Shown here piece by piece: positions 60,690 through 64,000 of a stretch of DNA of 64,000 bases (its first letter is position 1; every line of letters starts with the position of its first letter). Where the stretch lies: positions 1-64,000 of the forward strand of contig NZ_FNNA01000005.1 in assembly GCF_900106665.1 (NCBI RefSeq), in the 5' to 3' direction. This DNA comes from Paracoccus sanguinis (GTDB lineage: Bacteria > Pseudomonadota > Alphaproteobacteria > Rhodobacterales > Rhodobacteraceae). Under the pieces are notes generated by a model. That model was not told where the DNA came from. It worked only from the letters and a program-made list of their open reading frames with translations, and made no database searches. Position numbers and translations under genes: made by a program.

Positions 60690-61817
60690 ATGACCATCCT
60701 TGCCAACGCCCGGCTGATCCTGCCCGACCGCGTGCTGCGCGGCGGGGTCGAGATCGACGGCGACCGGATCGCGCGGATCACCGAGGGGGACCGGGTGCCG
60801 GCGGGCGCCATTGACTGCGGCGGCGACCACCTTTCGCCCGGGCTGGTCGAGCTGCACACCGACAACCTCGAGCGTCACATCCAGCCGCGGCCCGGCGTGG
60901 ACTGGCCGCACGCCGCCGCTTTCCTCGCCCATGACGGAGAGCTGGCGAGCGTCGGGATCACCACCGTCTTCGACGCGCTCAGGGTCGGCTCGATCGGCAA
61001 GCCGGGCACCCCCTCTGGTCCCTATGCGCGGGCGCTCTCGCGCGAGATCGCGGCGCTGTCGGGCGAGACGCGGATCAGCCACGCCCTGCACCTGCGGGCC
61101 GAGATGTGCTCGGAAACGCTGGTCGAGGAGCTGGCGGCCTTCGGCCCCGGCGACGGGGTGCGGCTGGTCAGCCTGATGGACCACACGCCGGGGCAGCGGC
61201 AGTTCCGCGACATCGGCAAGCTGAAGGAATACGAGCAGGGCCGGAACGGCCTGAGCGACGCGGCCTTCGCGGCGCTGGTCGAGCGGCTTGGCGCGATCAG
61301 CGCCCGGCACGGGGACGAAAACCTGCGCGCCGCGGTGGCGGCGGCGGGCGCGCTGGGCGCGGTGCTGGCGAGCCACGACGACACCACCGCCGGGCAGGTC
61401 GCCGACAGCGCGGCGCTGGGCGTCCGCCTGGCCGAGTTTCCCACCACCCTCGAGGCGGCGCAGGCCTGCCGCGACCACGGGATCCTCACCATCCTCGGCG
61501 GACCGAACCTGATCCGGGGCGGCAGCCATTCGGGCAACGTCGCGGCCGAGGCGCTGGCGGGCGAGGGGCTGCTGGACATCCTGTCCTCGGATTATGTGCC
61601 GGGCAGCCTGATCCTCGGGGCGGCGCGGCTCGCGCAGTTCTGGGGGGACGTGCCGCAGGCCTTCGCCACGGTGACGGCGACCCCGGCGCGGGCGACGGGG
61701 CTGGCCGACCGCGGGGCGCTGGCGGAGGGGCTGCGCGCCGACATCGTGAGGGTGGCGGGGCTCGAGACAACCCCGCGGGTGCGCGGAGTCTGGGCCGGCG
61801 GTAGACAGGTCGGGTAG
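60690..61817 (+). CDS. phnM: PhnM-family phosphonate-pathway diphosphatase
   Basis: A 375-residue amidohydrolase of the PhnM type, which in the C-P lyase pathway removes diphosphate from ribose 1-methylphosphonate 5-triphosphate. Metal ligands are in LSPGLVELHTDNLERHIQPR (HTDNLERH, about 53-60), further family marks are LAHDGELASVGITTVFDALR, SLMDHTPGQRQFRDIGKLKE (DHTPGQRQ) and LASHDDTTAGQV, then ILGGPNLIRGGSHSGNVAAE. The ATG at 60690 is the family start. No other phn gene is nearby in the window, so it acts with proteins encoded elsewhere or has a different substrate. Confidence 0.9.
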   Translation: MTILANARLILPDRVLRGGVEIDGDRIARITEGDRVPAGAIDCGGDHLSPGLVELHTDNLERHIQPRPGVDWPHAAAFLAHDGELASVGITTVFDALRVGSIGKPGTPSGPYARALSREIAALSGETRISHALHLRAEMCSETLVEELAAFGPGDGVRLVSLMDHTPGQRQFRDIGKLKEYEQGRNGLSDAAFAALVERLGAISARHGDENLRAAVAAAGALGAVLASHDDTTAGQVADSAALGVRLAEFPTTLEAAQACRDHGILTILGGPNLIRGGSHSGNVAAEALAGEGLLDILSSDYVPGSLILGAARLAQFWGDVPQAFATVTATPARATGLADRGALAEGLRADIVRVAGLETTPRVRGVWAGGRQVG

Positions 61818-61881
61818 GACTGCTGGGAATGCTCGAAGGTGTCCGATTTCGGCCCAACAAGAAATGGCCGGACAGCCTATC

Positions 61882-61905
61882 TTGTGTTCATTTACCCGAA
61901 CACAA
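61882..61905. repeat. Perfect 8-bp inverted repeat in the low-GC islet
   Basis: TTGTGTTC (61882-61889) and GAACACAA (61898-61905) flank ATTTACCC. It lies about 180 bp upstream of the 59-residue HTH gene and could be its operator or a fold in a small RNA. No T tract follows. Confidence 0.45.
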
Positions 61906-61946
61906 CAAGTGCTGGACTCAGAAAAATGAGTCGATGTAAAAGGATA

Positions 61947-61976
61947 GCCGCAGGGTGGACTAGACCCTGCGGCTTT
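61947..61976 (+). terminator. Strong hairpin in the low-GC islet
   Basis: GCCGCAGGGT (61947-61956) and ACCCTGCGGC (61964-61973) form a perfect 10-bp stem with a 7-base loop, followed by TTTAGC. It may terminate phnM about 130 bp after its stop, or end a short RNA that includes the inverted repeat at 61882-61905. Confidence 0.55.
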
Positions 61977-62085
61977 AGCAACCCGCCGTTGGCTGGCGGT
62001 GATTTAGGATATCCTCAGGCGCTCTTGCCATACGGGGAGTCCGACTGTCAAGCGTCATGCCAACGGTCCCATAAGGACTACTAAG

Positions 62086-62265
62086 ATGCGAACTTCACCC
62101 GAAGTTACGTTCGATATGGCGACTCAGTTCTGGTTGATGCGTTGGTCGGGCATGAATCAGCACGACATTGCTGCGAAGTTTGGTGTGAACCAAGGCCGAG
62201 TCAGTGAAGTGCTTTGCGGACATCGCCAACCCGGCAGCGAGAGCGCAGCCCGACACGTGGCGTAG
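62086..62265 (+). CDS. Small helix-turn-helix protein, 59 residues
   Basis: A 59-residue protein with a single HTH: FWLMRWSGMNQHDIAAKFGV then NQGRVSEVLCGHRQPGSESA, where NQHDIAAKFGVNQGRVSEVL is a classic Cro-like turn. Similar short NQHxIAxxxxVNQGRVSEV proteins occur in alphaproteobacteria and phages. AAGGA lies eight bases before the ATG at 62086. The gene and its surroundings (61818-62310) are clearly poorer in GC than the rest of the window, a sign of transfer. It is followed by its own terminator. Target and function are unknown. Confidence 0.75.
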   Translation: MRTSPEVTFDMATQFWLMRWSGMNQHDIAAKFGVNQGRVSEVLCGHRQPGSESAARHVA

Positions 62266-62273
62266 TTGAGATT

Positions 62274-62303
62274 GGGGCGGCTTCGGTCGCCCCTTTCTCT
62301 TTC
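62274..62303 (+). terminator. Rho-independent terminator of the small HTH gene
   Basis: GGGGCGGC (62274-62281), tetraloop TTCG and GTCGCCCC (62286-62293) form an 8-bp stem with one G-T pair, followed by TTTCTCTTTCT. It begins nine bases after the HTH stop. Confidence 0.85.
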
Positions 62304-62491
62304 TAGATTTAGACGAAGAGATTGCTCTCGTCTGCGCCGTGCTTTCCAAGCGGGCCATTTTCCTGTACACCCCGCCAATCTGTGACGTGAGGCCCGCCCC
62401 CGGCCTCGTGCAAAGGATAGGGGGCGGCGGCAATGGGGCCGCCATGCACACACGGGCGGCCGCAGGGGCGGCGCGTCCATGAGGAAACCAG

Positions 62492-64000
62492 ATGTTTGAT
62501 GAAATTCGGAAATCCATCCAGTGGGGTCAGGAAACCCTGACGCTGGAAACGGGCAAGGTTGCCCGCCAGGCGGACGGCTCGGTGATCGCCACGCTGGGCG
62601 AGACCAGCGTCATGGCCAACGTGACCTACGCCCGCGAACCCAAGCCGGGGCAGGATTTCTTCCCGCTGACCGTGCACTACCAGGAAAAATACTATGCCGC
62701 CGGCAAGATCCCGGGCGGCTTCTTCAAGCGCGAGGCGCGGCCGACCGAAAAGGAAACGCTGACCTCGCGGCTGATCGACCGCCCCGTGCGGCCGCTCTTT
62801 GCCAAGGGCTTCAAGAACGAAGTGCTCGTCATGTGCACCGTGCTGAGCCATGACCTCGTGAACGACCCCGACATCGTGGCGATGATCGCGGCCTCGGCGG
62901 CGCTGACCATCTCGGGCGTGCCGTTCATGGGCCCAATCGGCGCGGCGCGCGTCGGCTTCTCGAACGGCGAATACGTGCTGAACCCCGAGGTTCAGGACAT
63001 GGACAACCTCAAGGGCAACCCCGACCAGCGCCTCGACCTCGTCGTGGCCGGCACCCGCGACGCGGTGATGATGGTCGAGTCCGAGGCCTATGAGCTGACC
63101 GAGGAAGAGATGCTCGGCGCCGTCAAGTTCGGTCACGAGCAGATGCAGCCGGTCATCGACCTGATCGTCGAGCTGGCCGAGGCCGCCGCGAAAGAGCCCT
63201 TCGACTTCCAGTCGCCGGATTATTCCGAGCTCTACGCGCGCGTGAAGTCGCTGGGCGAGACGGACATGCGCGCCGCCTATGCCATCAAGGACAAGGGCGA
63301 GCGCCGCGACGCCATCGAGGCGGCGCAGGTCAAGGTCCGCGAGGGTCTGACCGAGGACGAGCTGGCGAACCCGAACCTCGGGTCGGCGATGAAGAAGCTC
63401 GAATCGGGCATCCTGCGCGGCGACATCATCCGCGGCGGCACCCGCATCGACGGGCGCGATACCAAGACCGTGCGCCCGATCGACACCGAGGTCGGCATCC
63501 TGCCGCGCACCCACGGCTCGGCGCTGTTCACCCGCGGTGAGACGCAGGCGCTGTGCGTGACCACGCTGGGCACCGGCGACGATGAGCAGATCATCGACGC
63601 GCTGCACGGCAACTTCCGCTCGAACTTCCTGCTGCACTACAACTTCCCGCCCTATTCGGTGGGCGAGGTGGGCCGCGTGGGCAGCCCCGGCCGGCGCGAG
63701 ATCGGCCACGGCAAGCTGGCCTGGCGGGCGCTGCAGGCGGTGCTGCCGACGGCGACCGACTTCCCCTACACCATCCGCCTGGTGAGCGAGATCACCGAGT
63801 CGAACGGCTCGTCGTCGATGGCGACGGTCTGCGGCTCGTCGCTTGCCATGATGGACGCGGGTGTGCCGCTGAAGGCGCCGGTCGCGGGCGTGGCGATGGG
63901 CCTGATCCTCGAGGATGAGGCGAACTGGGCAGTGCTGACCGACATCCTGGGCGACGAGGACCACCTCGGCGACATGGACTTCAAGGTGGCCGGCACCGAG
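62492..64000 (+). CDS. pnp: Polyribonucleotide nucleotidyltransferase, 5' part
   Basis: PNPase, a phosphorolytic 3'-5' exoribonuclease and degradosome partner of RNase E. 503 codons are present before the window ends; the full enzyme is about 710 residues, so the end of the second RNase PH domain and the KH and S1 domains are missing. The first RNase PH domain has [20 protein letters not shown] then [10 protein letters not shown] (phosphate-binding region), a helical domain follows (about 215-310), and the second catalytic domain begins [20 protein letters not shown], with [34 protein letters not shown] and [31 protein letters not shown] precedes the ATG at 62492. Confidence 0.97.
   Translation, partial: MFDEIRKSIQWGQETLTLETGKVARQADGSVIATLGETSVMANVTYAREPKPGQDFFPLTVHYQEKYYAAGKIPGGFFKREARPTEKETLTSRLIDRPVRPLFAKGFKNEVLVMCTVLSHDLVNDPDIVAMIAASAALTISGVPFMGPIGAARVGFSNGEYVLNPEVQDMDNLKGNPDQRLDLVVAGTRDAVMMVESEAYELTEEEMLGAVKFGHEQMQPVIDLIVELAEAAAKEPFDFQSPDYSELYARVKSLGETDMRAAYAIKDKGERRDAIEAAQVKVREGLTEDELANPNLGSAMKKLESGILRGDIIRGGTRIDGRDTKTVRPIDTEVGILPRTHGSALFTRGETQALCVTTLGTGDDEQIIDALHGNFRSNFLLHYNFPPYSVGEVGRVGSPGRREIGHGKLAWRALQAVLPTATDFPYTIRLVSEITESNGSSSMATVCGSSLAMMDAGVPLKAPVAGVAMGLILEDEANWAVLTDILGDEDHLGDMDFKVAGTE

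Noticed and set aside
1..64000. tRNA, rRNA, CRISPR arrays, insertion sequences, prophage
   Set aside because: I looked for cloverleaf-like gaps, spaced direct repeats, transposase motifs and phage structural genes and saw none. The only regularly spaced repeats are the two short GTTC arrays, whose 11-bp period excludes CRISPR.

Overview
The window is a gene-dense, very GC-rich chromosomal segment of an alphaproteobacterium of the Rhodobacteraceae (Rhodobacter/Paracoccus/Rhodovulum-like). The family call rests on gene content and order that I recognise: divergent regB | senC-regA-hvrA, the EcfG-NepR|PhyR general stress locus, an IscR with a single cysteine, the porin type, and the leuS-lptE-holA string. 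No tRNA, rRNA, CRISPR array, insertion sequence or intact prophage was seen. No photosynthesis genes lie in the window, so the RegBA/HvrA locus does not by itself show phototrophy.

Layout. 0.3-3.5 kb: rplM-rpsI with promoter and terminator, a hotdog thioesterase, an enoyl-CoA hydratase-like protein and ccdA. 3.5-10.2 kb: rne with a long leader, then a DctB/DctD two-component pair whose DctD lacks the sigma-54 contact loop. 10.2-19 kb: purQ, a Tat-exported metallo-hydrolase, icd, two copper-type envelope genes, an HD phosphohydrolase/alpha-beta hydrolase pair, iscR, a CAP-domain lipoprotein and an L,D-transpeptidase followed by decayed copies of its own 3' end. 19-25 kb: a tightly overlapping operon hslO-nudL-cca-ABC exporter-rRNA methyltransferase. 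25-30.5 kb: methyltransferase-hemH, then comF, arfB, a Nudix hydrolase and a Pit phosphate transporter. 30.5-34 kb: the general stress response locus (HWE-type kinase, EcfG, a 48-residue NepR, PhyR). 34-42 kb: carbonic anhydrase, three glycosyltransferases, two MFS transporters and an ornithine cyclodeaminase-like enzyme. 42-50 kb: flavoprotein, holA, lptE, leuS, DUF3576 lipoprotein, a major porin and yggS. 50-56 kb: a PAS protein with an extra in-frame copy of its C-terminal tail beyond its stop codon, regB, senC, regA and hvrA. 56-64 kb: an HD hydrolase, secB, fxsA, a Tim44-like gene, an Smr gene, an RTX-repeat protein, rpsO, an orphan phnM, a low-GC islet with a 59-residue HTH protein, and the 5' part of pnp.

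Three non-genic patterns stand out. (1) Two unrelated minus-strand genes, the L,D-transpeptidase at 18.5 kb and the PAS protein at 50.4 kb, are each followed by tandem copies of their own 3' ends that become less recognisable with distance from the gene. (2) Two distant loci (6924-6968 and 56129-56180) carry the same array of four GTTC words at exact 11-bp spacing followed by GAAC, which fits clustered LexA-type GTTC-N7-GTTC operators. (3) A 35-bp element built round GGGATATTTGGGTCCAGCCC sits just downstream of stop codons at three places, each time in the sense orientation of the gene before it.

All calls come from reading the sequence; no database search was run. Starts were chosen by ribosome-binding sites, overlap with the upstream gene and known family N-termini.
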